Shown piece after piece: positions 55,664-64,000 of a stretch of 64,000 nucleotides of DNA (positions are counted from its first letter, which is position 1; each line of letters begins with the position of its first letter). The DNA lies in NCBI GenBank assembly GCA_963790505.1, contig CAWBOT010000005.1, positions 372,001 to 436,000 of the forward strand, read 5' to 3'. The position numbers and the translations under genes were made by a program. The notes under the pieces are model-generated. The model had not been told where the DNA came from, did not search any database, and saw only the letters and a program-made list of their open reading frames with translations. Source of the DNA: Acidisarcina sp963790505. Its GTDB lineage: Bacteria > Acidobacteriota > Terriglobia > Terriglobales > Acidobacteriaceae.

Positions 55664-58036
55664 TCAGCTCGCCTCAGTTACTTCAATGGAGATCCCGGTA
55701 GCAGCACAATTCCGCGTGAAGATGGAGTAGCCGTTATGCAGGTCAGGATTATGGTCTTTTAGGAGAAACGCGGGTTGGCGAAGCAGGCTGGCGTGATAGT
55801 CAAAGTTGGGCATGGCATTGACGCCATGCAGCAGAACGACTTGTGCCAGGGACATCTCGTCGCAGAGTTGGCTGCTAAAACTCACCTCAGTAGCGGAGAC
55901 AGGACTGTTGATCATGATGAGATCGAAGCGATTGATGCGATGAAGCTCTTTGAGTCGCAGCAGTCCATCCGCTTTTGCGATTTGCCGGCCGGAACGTGAA
56001 CCGTGACCCGTCGGCGAGTTGTGGATTGTCGTGAAGCTTTCCACCTGTCCAGGCACCTCGTCCAGGCGATAGACAGAGGGATTCCCGGGATTGCTTCGAG
56101 CCCCCGCTAAAAGGGCCTCTAAGCAGCCGCGAGGCGAATGAGCACCGATGACAAGCGCCGAAGTGATCCCCACTTGTCCGGCAAGCTCCTCGACGGAGCG
56201 GAAGAACGCATCTTCTCTGGCGCGCGACAAACGATAAGGAAGAAAATACCGGTATCTGTCTTCGGCGCGATGAAGAGCGTTGCGGAAGGCGGTTCTGCAA
56301 ACAGCTAGTGTATTTCGATAGCGTGAACGAATGCCGAAGAGAGTATGGGCTTTCAGGTGGGGTCTGGATAAAAGGGCGCCGGGGCTTGGTTTTGGCGGAG
56401 ATGGCGTCTCGTCTTCAACCGGCCCGATCGTATGGCTGATGAGGGTATGCCGTTGGAAGGTAAGCGCGTTGCCCGAGACTCGATCCGCGAGGGCCTTCTT
56501 GCCGCATGCCCGCAAAATAGTAGAGAGTTGGTCGACCCACTTTGGATAACTCACTGGCGGCAGGTCGTGGAGGCTACGGCGGCCAGGAAATCGCTCAGAT
56601 ACGGGCCGACCCGTTGCCGCTCGACCGGAAAGGCAGGCCGTCGCCCGCCGGGCATAATCGAGGTGGGGATGATGAAGCGAAGGGAACTCGTCAGAGCGCC
56701 GGGTGGCATCGTCGATCCGTCCGAGAGCGAGCAGGGTGACGATGAAGATGGCCCACTCCACCGGGTCGGGATCTGCGGCCCCATATTCTGCCAGAGTGAA
56801 TTGGAGGGGTTCGCTGACCCAGGAGAGAGCCCGTTTGGCATCTCCCCGATAGAGTGAGCATAGAGCGAGCCGGACCTTTGGTTCGGGCATGTAACCGATG
56901 TAGCTCAGAGCTTTGAGATAGAGCCGCTCGGCTTCCTCGAAGTTGCGACTGCGCATCGCCTGATCTCCAGCTTTGAGCAGAAGTAGGTGATCGCCGTTCG
57001 CCCGAAAAAATGTCCTGGTGGAAGTGGAGGCATCTGCCAGCGTGAGGTCGGAGAACGGATTGCCCTGAACAATCCGCTGGTGAGGCAACATCATCTTCTT
57101 CAGTAAAAGCCACTGAAGGATCTGGCTCCGCTTGTCGGGAGTGTGAGTGGAATGCACCAGATGGTGCCCGCTGGCGATAATGGCGTTCAGCGTATCGGGA
57201 TTTCGAAACAGGTAGTCGAGTTTATCGATAACATTGCCGGCGTCGGCGAAGACACAATTCTCCATATCGGCGAAGCCGGCGGCGGTTAGTCCGGGAGATT
57301 TCTCAGCGATCAGGCATGCGTTGCTTGCTGGAATTTCGAAGTGCTTCCGTACCACTTCCTTTGCAACCGTGCCGCAGGCGGGCACAAACCACGCAGAATT
57401 GAGCATGCGGGCGTAGGCTTCGCCGACGGGCGCCTGTTGAGCGGTTCGATTCGGAGCATATCCGGGATGCGGACATATCATCGACGGATAATGGTCTGCG
57501 ACGGCCTTGACGATGGTCCTGCGCCACGGGTACATGGAGGTTTTATTGCCAGTGAACAGGACCGGAATACTCTTCCATTGACCGTAATCCCGATAGATTT
57601 CAGGGTCCGCAAAATTAGGCCACACGAACAGATTGCCGGCGATTTCAGGAAGGTGTTCCGGGGCGGTCGCGGCGATGGCCACAAACGATTCAATTTCCCA
57701 ATGATCCATATCCGAGAGAAAGCCGGCTCTTCCGCAACAAAACCCGTCCGAATGCAGGAATCCAAGCTTGGCCACCTGTGGGTTGGCGCGAGTATTGGTG
57801 ATCGTCAGCCGGCGACAGTCCGGATTCGGGACGCCGCTTTCGAACAAAGCGAGATCGGGCTGGTATTTATCGCAGACCTCCTGGTAATCGCAGTTCTCGC
57901 GCACAACTGTGACATCGAAGAAATGGGAGAGACACCGCGCATGCTCGTCCTTGTGGGCCAACAGGAATGCGGGCAGGCGCGGATTGTACTGGTATTGGAA
58001 GAAAACCAGCCGGGGCTTTATTGAAGGAATGACCAT
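55664..58036 (-). CDS. CgeB-like glycosyltransferase / TPR / C-terminal Rossmann fusion
   Basis: A 790-residue multidomain protein. Residues about 8-320 resemble the CgeB/GT4-like family (RLVFFQYQYNPRLPAFLLAH, IPVLFTGNKTSMYPWRRTIV, and a nucleotide-binding EIPASNACLIAEKSPGLTAA). Residues about 355-470 contain TPR-like helices (AGDQAMRSRNFEEAERLYLK). The last 190 residues form a Rossmann-like domain without a clear SAM glycine motif (VGITSALVIGAHSPRGCLEA, RFDLIMINSPVSATEV). It probably transfers a sugar in EPS synthesis; the C-terminal domain's role is open. Starts at ATG 58036. Confidence 0.75.
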   Translation of the reverse strand: MVIPSIKPRLVFFQYQYNPRLPAFLLAHKDEHARCLSHFFDVTVVRENCDYQEVCDKYQPDLALFESGVPNPDCRRLTITNTRANPQVAKLGFLHSDGFCCGRAGFLSDMDHWEIESFVAIAATAPEHLPEIAGNLFVWPNFADPEIYRDYGQWKSIPVLFTGNKTSMYPWRRTIVKAVADHYPSMICPHPGYAPNRTAQQAPVGEAYARMLNSAWFVPACGTVAKEVVRKHFEIPASNACLIAEKSPGLTAAGFADMENCVFADAGNVIDKLDYLFRNPDTLNAIIASGHHLVHSTHTPDKRSQILQWLLLKKMMLPHQRIVQGNPFSDLTLADASTSTRTFFRANGDHLLLLKAGDQAMRSRNFEEAERLYLKALSYIGYMPEPKVRLALCSLYRGDAKRALSWVSEPLQFTLAEYGAADPDPVEWAIFIVTLLALGRIDDATRRSDEFPSLHHPHLDYARRATACLSGRAATGRPVSERFPGRRSLHDLPPVSYPKWVDQLSTILRACGKKALADRVSGNALTFQRHTLISHTIGPVEDETPSPPKPSPGALLSRPHLKAHTLFGIRSRYRNTLAVCRTAFRNALHRAEDRYRYFLPYRLSRAREDAFFRSVEELAGQVGITSALVIGAHSPRGCLEALLAGARSNPGNPSVYRLDEVPGQVESFTTIHNSPTGHGSRSGRQIAKADGLLRLKELHRINRFDLIMINSPVSATEVSFSSQLCDEMSLAQVVLLHGVNAMPNFDYHASLLRQPAFLLKDHNPDLHNGYSIFTRNCAATGISIEVTEAS

Positions 58037-58094
58037 CGGTTTCTTGAGAGCAATCGACGTTTACAAACTAGTAGCAGGGATAGCAGCAGTGTTA

Positions 58095-59675
58095 TCAAGC
58101 GCGGGCCGGAGCCAGGCCACAGAGCCTCAAAATATTTGCAATGGAAGAGGGAATGCGGTCGATGGAGACGAGGGTGAGCACGACTCGAAGCGCGTAGACG
58201 GAGCATAGGAGCGAGGACACAGCTCCGAAGCCCACCGCCCATGCGAAGGGAATTACATGAAAGCCGACAAAGACAGCTGCGATGACTGCAGAGAAGGCGA
58301 GCCCGAGCCGCTGGTTTGTTGCCGACCAGCGAAAACCGCTGAGGCGATGCACGACCGGGTAGAGCATGAGTCCGTGAAAGAGGTACGAGCCGAAGAAGGC
58401 AATCCCGGCGCCGGTCAGCCCGGCGAGATGGATGCAGACCCATCCGAGGAGAAGATTGACAAGCGTCCAGGCCAGTTCACAACTGAAGAAGGTCGTTTGA
58501 TGGCCCTTGGCAATAATGATGAAGCCCATCGGCCACGTGACAACCTGAAGGAGCGACCCGAGGCATATCCAACGCAGCACTTCGACGGCGGCCCCGAATT
58601 TTGCGCTGTAGAGCATGGTGATGACCAACGGTGCGAAGGTGAGCGTCGCTAAAATCCCCGGACCCGCGAGCAGCAAGCCAACGTGGGTTTGCTCATTCAC
58701 CAGCCGGTTGCACACTGTGTTGTTCTTTGCCTGCGCGGTGAGGCGAGGGTAGAAGTCCGCGCCCATTGCCTGAAGAATGAATCCAACATACAGGCCGCCG
58801 ATGGTCCAGGCCGATTGGTAAAGGCCGGTTGCCTCGACTCCGACCTTTCTGAGAATGACAAGACGGACCACATAGGCAACACCCAGAGTCATCAGCTGGC
58901 TGGACATGAAGGCAAAGCCCAGCTTTAGCAGCGGCGCTACTTGCCGCCGGACCTCATAGAGATCCATAACCGCGGCGGAGACGCTCAGCCTTCGGCTATA
59001 CCACCAGGAACTGACGAGCGTAGCTGCGGCGACAGCGATAAGAGCCGGCACAATTCCTTTGTCGCGTAGGAAATACACGAGGCAGATGCTAAGAACTGTG
59101 CCGCCGGCTGCGCCCGCCACTGCGACCTTTGCGAGATCGCTGATACGGCGCATTCCCTGGAGCAACGCGCACTGGCCGGCGGCTGCGAGCGCCAAAAGCA
59201 CCGCCAAGGATAAGAGGCGAATCGCGCCGGTGTGCCGGTCATCTCCAAATGTCACTCGCGAGGCGAATCCGGAAGCGAGGAAGAGGACTGCGGCGCCGAG
59301 AAGCCCAAGCAAAAGAGAGGCCCGTCGAAGAATGAAGGTCGTCCGATCGATTTTATTGGTGTCGCTCGTTCCGACGGCTTCGGCGATCTGCCGGACCCCG
59401 CTGCTGTTGATGCCCATCCCAGCCAGAGTCTGAGCGAGGCTGGCGATCGACGAATAAAGGCCAAAGAGTCCAAACCCCGCCGGCCCAAGCATCAATGCTA
59501 TTGCTTTCGTGCGAACGATTCCGATGACGATGTTGATTGCGGAGGAGCCACCGACGAGGGCGGACGATTTCAGAATCTGGCCGCACGTCCTGTCTTCAGC
59601 ATCCGGCGCAGCCTTCGCGCGGTCTGCAACAGACTCGCTTGCGGGTATCTCGATCAACACTTTGGCCGTGGACAT
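58095..59675 (-). CDS. wzx: Wzx-like polysaccharide flippase
   Basis: A 526-residue polytopic protein of the MATE/MOP superfamily with twelve to fourteen membrane segments. It starts SSALVGGSSAINIVIGIVRT, has the family's LGPAGFGLFGLYSSIASLAQ near helix 2, and GMGINSSGVRQIAEAVGTSD. It would move undecaprenyl-linked repeat units across the inner membrane. The first 25 residues are charged and cytoplasmic. It lies between the sugar-transferase gene and the large glycosyltransferase genes, the usual position in Wzx/Wzy loci. Confidence 0.9.
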   Translation of the reverse strand: MSTAKVLIEIPASESVADRAKAAPDAEDRTCGQILKSSALVGGSSAINIVIGIVRTKAIALMLGPAGFGLFGLYSSIASLAQTLAGMGINSSGVRQIAEAVGTSDTNKIDRTTFILRRASLLLGLLGAAVLFLASGFASRVTFGDDRHTGAIRLLSLAVLLALAAAGQCALLQGMRRISDLAKVAVAGAAGGTVLSICLVYFLRDKGIVPALIAVAAATLVSSWWYSRRLSVSAAVMDLYEVRRQVAPLLKLGFAFMSSQLMTLGVAYVVRLVILRKVGVEATGLYQSAWTIGGLYVGFILQAMGADFYPRLTAQAKNNTVCNRLVNEQTHVGLLLAGPGILATLTFAPLVITMLYSAKFGAAVEVLRWICLGSLLQVVTWPMGFIIIAKGHQTTFFSCELAWTLVNLLLGWVCIHLAGLTGAGIAFFGSYLFHGLMLYPVVHRLSGFRWSATNQRLGLAFSAVIAAVFVGFHVIPFAWAVGFGAVSSLLCSVYALRVVLTLVSIDRIPSSIANILRLCGLAPARA

Positions 59676-59706
59676 AAAGTGAGCAGGACTGCGGGGAAGG
59701 GGAGCC

Positions 59707-60861
59707 CTAACAGGCTCCGCGGCCAGAGAACATCGCTGCCGGAGTTTGCAGCAGGATTTTCAGATCCAACCAAGCAGAGCCGACACGAGAATATCTAAGG
59801 TCCATACGGACCATCTCATCAAAGGTGGTCAGCGATCGGCCTTTAATCTGCCATAAACCGGTGATGCCGGGCTTGATCTCGGTAACCCGCCGCTGGTGCC
59901 ACGGCCGATATAGGTTGTATTCGTAGGGGAGTGGTGGACGGGGACCGACCAGCGACATGTCGTTGAGCAGCACATTTACAAACTGAGGCAGTTCATCGAG
60001 GCTGGTCTTGCGCAAGATGCGGCCCAGCGGCGTGACCCTCGGATCGTTCACGAGCTTATAGAATCCGCGATCCTGCCGGGTATCTTCTTTTCCGGCTATG
60101 AGCTTGGCGACGTAATCCTTATGAATGCCAGGGTCGTTGTCTACATACATGGTTCGGAATTTCAGAAAAACGAAGTTCCGGTGATATTGACCAACCCGCG
60201 TTTGACAAAAGAGGATGGGCCCTTTCGATGTAAGTTTGACCAGGAGCGCGATGAGGGCAAAGACTGGAGAGAAGGCGATAAGTGCGATGACGCTTCCGAT
60301 GATGTCCATCAGTCTCTTGACAGCGCGCTTGCGAGGGTGGCCCTCGTGACGATCCGAGAGATCGGGGTAAAGAGTGGTGTCCCCCGTATCCCGTAGACCG
60401 TCGGCCGGCGTCTGCGGAAAAATCCGATATTCCACTGTGAGACGACGGTAGGCCTCCAGGCCCAGTGCATTCTCGAGTGCAACAGACACCTTCAAAGCAA
60501 TCGCGGCGACGGATACGTCGACGGTCGCTTCGCCGAACTCAGTCGTGAGGAGCGCCAGCGTTTCATTCTGCTTGTACCATCCAAGGATGTCCGTTTCCCG
60601 CATGCGCGAAGAGAGTGCGGTCGAGATCGTGTTTGCCAGGGGCGGATGTGCAGCGACCTGGATCTCCGAACCACGGATGAGCACGAGCAGGAACGGCTTT
60701 CCCGACCGCTCGGTCCTGCGTCGCTCCAGTCGAAGCAACCTCACAAACAGAGTCTCCGCGAGGGGTACAGACGGCGCCGAAGCCCCTGCTTCATCCTGTG
60801 CATCGAGTTCGAGGGACAATTCCTCGTCTGGGGGAGAGATAAGGCAATCGGGGTTGGCCAT
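59707..60861 (-). CDS. GGDEF-like domain fused to undecaprenyl-phosphate sugar transferase
   Basis: A 384-residue protein. The C-terminal 200 residues are a WbaP/WcaJ-type phosphoglycosyl transferase with one membrane helix (IGSVIALIAFSPVFALIALL), FLKFRTMYVDN, LRKTSLDELPQFVNVLLNDM, SLVGPRPPLPYE and GITGLWQIKGRS; it starts repeat-unit synthesis on undecaprenyl phosphate. The N-terminal 170 residues resemble a degenerate GGDEF domain (FVRLLRLERRRTERSGKPFL, ALSSRMRETDILGWYKQNET) without the GGDEF signature, so a sensor for a nucleotide is possible. The ATG at 60861 is chosen because GAGGT lies eight bases upstream; the frame continues to a TTG at 60891. Confidence 0.9.
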   Translation of the reverse strand: MANPDCLISPPDEELSLELDAQDEAGASAPSVPLAETLFVRLLRLERRRTERSGKPFLLVLIRGSEIQVAAHPPLANTISTALSSRMRETDILGWYKQNETLALLTTEFGEATVDVSVAAIALKVSVALENALGLEAYRRLTVEYRIFPQTPADGLRDTGDTTLYPDLSDRHEGHPRKRAVKRLMDIIGSVIALIAFSPVFALIALLVKLTSKGPILFCQTRVGQYHRNFVFLKFRTMYVDNDPGIHKDYVAKLIAGKEDTRQDRGFYKLVNDPRVTPLGRILRKTSLDELPQFVNVLLNDMSLVGPRPPLPYEYNLYRPWHQRRVTEIKPGITGLWQIKGRSLTTFDEMVRMDLRYSRVGSAWLDLKILLQTPAAMFSGRGAC

Positions 60862-60942
60862 GCAGAAATACCTCGGGTCAGGCGAATGCAAAGAGATGGG
60901 GAAGAGCAGGGAACGAGGAAGCTTTATCTCCGCACGCCTGGA

Positions 60943-61488
60943 CTATATCGGGGCCAGGAGCGAGGCATCGATCTGGACTGCTACGGCCTGGTGCAGCTGG
61001 GTGATCGAAATTACCAGCCGGCAGCCATTCTTTCTATGGGTCACTACACCTTCCAGACCCTCAAGTGCCCCGGAGGTCACCCGCACCCGCTCTCCGATTG
61101 CCAAGAATGGATGTGGTTCCAACGCCAGGCCGCGGTCCCGGCAGAGTTGCATCCCTTCAATTTCGAGGTCGTCGATTGGAACCGGCTTTCCGTTAAAAGA
61201 CAAGAGACGGACGACACCAGGAACGCTGAGGACTGAATTCCGGTCTTTCAGGTCAATGCGAGTGAACAGGTATCCGGGAAAGATGGGCTCCTGCACTTGT
61301 GCGCGTCGATCCTGACGGCGGCTTTCGCGCTCGAAAGTAGGACAAAACGTTTCGAGCAATTTCGATTCGAGTCGATTGGCCACCGATTGCTCGTGCCGAG
61401 GGCAAGTAAAGACAGCATACCAACGGCGCGCGTGATCCAGGCCGGAAGAGGGCATGACGATTCTGAGCGATTCGGGCAGGTGACGCAT
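60943..61488 (-). CDS. NusG/RfaH-type antiterminator (UpxY-like)
   Basis: A protein of about 181 residues. The NGN domain begins RRWYAVFTCPRHEQSVANRL and contains EPIFPGYLFTRIDLKDRNSV and VPGVVRLLSFNGKPVPI. A C-terminal KOW motif is at VRVTSGALEGLEGVVTHRKN. Such specialised NusG paralogues travel with RNA polymerase through long surface-polysaccharide operons. It is the first gene after the sigma-54 promoter at 61690-61704. The start is uncertain: ATG at 61488 is used; 61455 and 61572 are alternatives. Confidence 0.92.
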   Translation of the reverse strand: MRHLPESLRIVMPSSGLDHARRWYAVFTCPRHEQSVANRLESKLLETFCPTFERESRRQDRRAQVQEPIFPGYLFTRIDLKDRNSVLSVPGVVRLLSFNGKPVPIDDLEIEGMQLCRDRGLALEPHPFLAIGERVRVTSGALEGLEGVVTHRKNGCRLVISITQLHQAVAVQIDASLLAPI

Positions 61489-61913
61489 GAGTCTCGTAGA
61501 TTCGACCTCAAACGTATTTTTGGCAACGCTTCGCGTTGGTGACTTACATTCCGTCACTGTGGAAAACCCCATTCAATCCGATGCTCGACCAACTGAAGCT
61601 CGCATGCTGAATCTTTCCCAGATTGTTTTTGGGGGCCAGACCTACTTGCGCCGCCGAGCCAATCAGGAAATCCCAACTCACTCAACTGAGCAATTGAAGT
61701 GCCAACCAGATCGATTTATACCGCTTTCACAGGTCAGGCGGGCATTGCTGATCCCGCGGGGCTTGAAATTGGAGACATGCCACTGTCTGCCCAAATATCT
61801 GCTTGAAAGGTTGAGGCCAGTAATGAGCTTTCACCGGGTGTTTACAACGGTGGGGTGCATATGTGCAGAGCATTGCGGAATTCCGACAACCAGATTGCAC
61901 AATCTTCTTTCCT
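61489..61913. other. Non-coding leader between the multicopper oxidase and antiterminator genes
   Basis: These 425 bases contain the sigma-54 promoter at 61690-61704 and, downstream of it, an untranslated leader of about 190 bases on the - strand. A small hairpin lies at about 61520-61540 (CAACGC-GAA-GCGTTG). I find no gene in either strand with start, ribosome site and family signal. Confidence 0.6.
61690..61704 (-). promoter_or_regulatory. Near-consensus sigma-54 (-24/-12) promoter of the EPS operon
   Basis: On the - strand the sequence is TGGCAC-TTCAA-TTGC followed by T. The -24 box TGGCAC and the -12 box TTGC are both full matches and the GG and GC pairs are separated by exactly ten bases. 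Transcription would start near 61678 and run into the antiterminator gene at 61488 and the EPS genes beyond. The likely activator is encoded at 39405-40460. Confidence 0.8.
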
Positions 61914-63104
61914 TTAGGGAAGTACCTGGTAAAGACCCACCATGCCGCCTGCATAATGATCGGCGACATGGCAATGAAAGAGCCATTTGCCTTCACTGTC
62001 GGGCTCCATATCAGCGGTGGCCATCCCCATAGGGCCGAGAAACAGCGTATCCATCCTCATGCTGTTCCATACCACGTTGTTCCCATGCCAATGGGCCATG
62101 TGAACATCATCCTCATTGCCGTTGGCGAGCAAGTACCATCGGACATGCTCCCCCCGCCTCATCGTCAGCAACGGCAGGTTTCCCTCGATGTAGCCATTGA
62201 TCGAATAGAGGAGATTCTGTTCGCGAAGCATTGGGTCGGCAACCCTTAAACGTGCAGAGCCGAGCTGATGCTTGGTGTTCCCTTCGAAAAACCAGCTGTC
62301 TGTCTCGTCAAAAACAGAGAAATCGGCGATGAATTCGCGGTCGACGTCACGAGGCGAGCCATCGGGCCGCGCGGAACCTTTCCTGGTAACGATGATGGGA
62401 CCGATCAGGCCGGTGTTAATGTCGGTCGACTCAACGAAATGCGAATGGTACATCCATAGCACCGAGCTACCATCCATGGCGGCGGGGCCACTCCGCTCGG
62501 GTACGCTCCAGAGGTAGGTGTAGGTGCCGCCGGGAATGATCCTGTCGTCTGCTTTGACGGTTCCGCGGGTGCCGTCTTCGTAGAGCGCGCCCTCAGCATC
62601 CTTCTTGTAGGCCAGACCGTGGGGGTGCATGGTGACGGAGAGATGGGTGTTGTTCTTGAAGACGACTCGAATTGTGTCACCGACCTCTGCTCGTATGAGC
62701 GGTCCCAGGATTCCAAGATGCTCCCACTCTGGAGGGCGTGGCTTCAGCGTCTTGAAGTCCGCCCCGGTGTATTCCCTATAGATCGCTTTGTGATAGACAC
62801 GGTGTCCTTTGATAGGAGCGCTCTCGTCGTCACTTGCCTCAATGTGCGGCAGGCCAGCGAGATTTCTTCCATGGGGCGTGTAGTCCCAGTCCACTTCGTC
62901 TGCCGCGATGTAGTAAGTGCGAACAACGCCGGGCTTGTTCGCGTCGCGCCCGGCCTGTGGGGCGGAGGGCGCAGACGTGATCTGAAGAGCCGGTTTAGAC
63001 GCCGAGTCGTGCATCGGCATCTGTGTCCGGCCGACGACGGAGGTTGCAACCAGGTAAACGGCGCTGGCGATGCGGAAGAACCCGCGGTCACCGCGGAGTT
63101 TCAT
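61914..63104 (-). CDS. Multicopper oxidase inside the EPS locus
   Basis: A 396-residue protein with an N-terminal hydrophobic signal (FFRIASAVYLVATSVVG). It has cupredoxin domains with the copper motifs VTMHPHG, WMYHSHFVES, MAHWHGNNVVWNS and WLFHCHVADHYAGGMVGLYQ, so type 1, 2 and 3 copper sites are all complete. It resembles two-domain or ceruloplasmin-like multicopper oxidases. It would act in the periplasm. The substrate is unknown. It overlaps the tyrosine-kinase gene by 17 bases, so it is translated with the EPS export machinery. Confidence 0.93.
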   Translation of the reverse strand: MKLRGDRGFFRIASAVYLVATSVVGRTQMPMHDSASKPALQITSAPSAPQAGRDANKPGVVRTYYIAADEVDWDYTPHGRNLAGLPHIEASDDESAPIKGHRVYHKAIYREYTGADFKTLKPRPPEWEHLGILGPLIRAEVGDTIRVVFKNNTHLSVTMHPHGLAYKKDAEGALYEDGTRGTVKADDRIIPGGTYTYLWSVPERSGPAAMDGSSVLWMYHSHFVESTDINTGLIGPIIVTRKGSARPDGSPRDVDREFIADFSVFDETDSWFFEGNTKHQLGSARLRVADPMLREQNLLYSINGYIEGNLPLLTMRRGEHVRWYLLANGNEDDVHMAHWHGNNVVWNSMRMDTLFLGPMGMATADMEPDSEGKWLFHCHVADHYAGGMVGLYQVLP

Positions 63105-63861
63105 TGTGATCGCCGTAGTACCCGTAGTAACTGCTGCCGTTGATTACGGTGTCATTCAACACAGCTCCCCAGAGCTTTTGACCAAGCAGATCTACGGTGG
63201 GTGTGATGAGGGCCTTCGCGGTCTTTCCAGAGCGGACCACAAGGAGGGCTCCGTCGACGTGAGGCGCCACCTCGGCGACATCCGCCATAGGGATCGCTGG
63301 CGCCAGATCGAGGATCACCCAATCGAAAATGTTTCGCAAATTCCTCACCGCAGTGGCAAGTGGCTCGTGCCGAAGGAGCGTAGCAGGAGAATTGATACGG
63401 TGACGGACACAGAGCACGTAGAGAGGAAGACCCTCGACGCGACGAAGCGCCTGGATAAGGGTCCGCTTTCCGGATAACACATCTTCGGTACCCGCATCGC
63501 TCGGTACATAGCCTAAAACAGGAGCGACGCCTGGCGCCCGGAAATCGAGGTCCACAAGGCCGGTTGCGTGGCCACTCTCCGCGAGGCACCAGGCAAGATT
63601 GATCGATGTCAGGGTCTTTCCTTCCCCGGGACTGGGGCTAGTTACCAGGATGACGCCGCCCGTAGGGTGAGCGGTGCAAAGACGGCGGCATAGCAGTCTG
63701 TATTGCTCGACCGCAAGACTTTCCGGATCATTCACGAAGACCAGCCGCGATCGTTTGCTCGGCTCAACAACGATAGTCCGCGTCGCGGAAAGACCTTGTG
63801 AGCGAGTCCTGTCTGTCAATTCTGCCGCATCTATCACACCGAAATCTGTGCCAAGTCTCAT
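63088..63861 (-). CDS. CpsD/CapB-type bacterial tyrosine kinase
   Basis: A 257-residue BY-kinase. The Walker A is VTSPSPGEGKTLTSINLAWC, Walker A' is GLVDLDFRAPGVAPVLGYV, and Walker B is DWVILDLAPAIPM. The C-terminal tyrosine cluster SSYYGYYGDHNE is the autophosphorylation tail. It works with a Wzz-like membrane partner to set chain length and export. The ATG at 63861 is fixed by a four-base overlap (ATGA) with the stop of that partner. Confidence 0.93.
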   Translation of the reverse strand: MRLGTDFGVIDAAELTDRTRSQGLSATRTIVVEPSKRSRLVFVNDPESLAVEQYRLLCRRLCTAHPTGGVILVTSPSPGEGKTLTSINLAWCLAESGHATGLVDLDFRAPGVAPVLGYVPSDAGTEDVLSGKRTLIQALRRVEGLPLYVLCVRHRINSPATLLRHEPLATAVRNLRNIFDWVILDLAPAIPMADVAEVAPHVDGALLVVRSGKTAKALITPTVDLLGQKLWGAVLNDTVINGSSYYGYYGDHNETPR

Positions 63862-64000
63862 AGGATAGGCCTTACACGCAATAGGAACACGACAAGAGCA
63901 ACGGAAGCTACCACACACGCAACGACGGTTTGAACCCAAATCATCTTCGAGCGCCGGACGTCGACGGCACTGACGATAGGCGGTATGGTGCCCAACACAG
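63858..64000 (-). CDS. C-terminal end of a Wzz-like chain-length/polysaccharide co-polymerase protein (partial)
   Basis: The - strand frame from the right edge reads VLGTIPPIVSAVDVRRSKMI and then a membrane helix, VVACVVASVALVVFLLRVRP, before the stop at 63858. PxLGTIPP plus a second membrane helix at the extreme C-terminus is the usual end of Wzc/Wzz-type proteins. The stop overlaps the start of the BY-kinase gene (ATGA). The rest lies outside the window. Confidence 0.82.
   Translation of the reverse strand, partial: VLGTIPPIVSAVDVRRSKMIWVQTVVACVVASVALVVFLLRVRPIL

Noticed and set aside
61520..61540. Attenuator in the leader before the antiterminator gene
   Set aside because: The six-base stem with a three-base loop is weak, is not followed by a U run on the - strand and may be chance.

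Overview
The window looks like a chromosomal segment of an Acidobacteriota bacterium, probably class Terriglobia. The signs are a moderately high G+C content with strongly C-ending codons in housekeeping genes, an ADOP-type ABC permease remnant, a DUF507 gene pair, a DUF6496 basic protein, a Wzi-like outer-membrane protein, and a sugar transferase that carries an N-terminal GGDEF-like domain. The taxonomic call is inference from gene families, not from an rRNA marker.

Positions 1-38000 are mostly core genome. They hold a WYL regulator, small DinB, DUF899 and DUF1801 genes, a secreted GH3 beta-glucosidase, a broken permease, an ABC ATPase, argJ beside a degenerate thiamine-diphosphate-fold protein, a Wzi-like protein, homocysteine methyltransferase, purL-purF, a serA/aminotransferase block with a sugar epimerase and a membrane glycosyltransferase, a large PLP decarboxylase, an HtrA protease, coaE-folD, FkbM and Trm112 genes, a potassium channel, a PQQ dehydrogenase, a STAS/anti-sigma kinase pair, recJ with an acidic partner, a 2Fe-2S ferredoxin and two DUF507 genes. 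The purL-purF region carries an interspersed repeat family (13437-13571, 16107-16156, 17644-17680). It also has a lower-G+C 3' third in purL.

A tRNA-Glu(CUC) gene at 38006-38082 marks a boundary. The next 1.3 kb is a graveyard with an excisionase-like pseudogene and a TPR pseudogene.

From 39405 to the right edge lies an exopolysaccharide (EPS) locus. It has a sensorless sigma-54 activator on the + strand, and nearly everything else is on the - strand. Reading in the direction of transcription, from the right: end of a Wzz-like chain-length protein, CpsD/CapB-type tyrosine kinase, multicopper oxidase, then a non-coding leader with a near-consensus -24/-12 promoter, a NusG/RfaH-type antiterminator, GGDEF-sugar transferase, Wzx flippase, two large fused glycosyltransferase/methyltransferase proteins, a DUF354 protein, a predicted alpha/alpha-barrel protein, WecB, a Wzy-like polymerase, two methyltransferases, two GT2 enzymes, and finally WbpA plus a UDP-sugar epimerase. 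A secreted beta-helix protein is encoded on the opposite strand inside the locus. The nucleotide-sugar genes point to N-acetylhexosamine and N-acetylhexosaminuronic acid units. The likely model is Wzx/Wzy-dependent polymer assembly switched on through sigma-54 and then kept elongating by the dedicated antiterminator.
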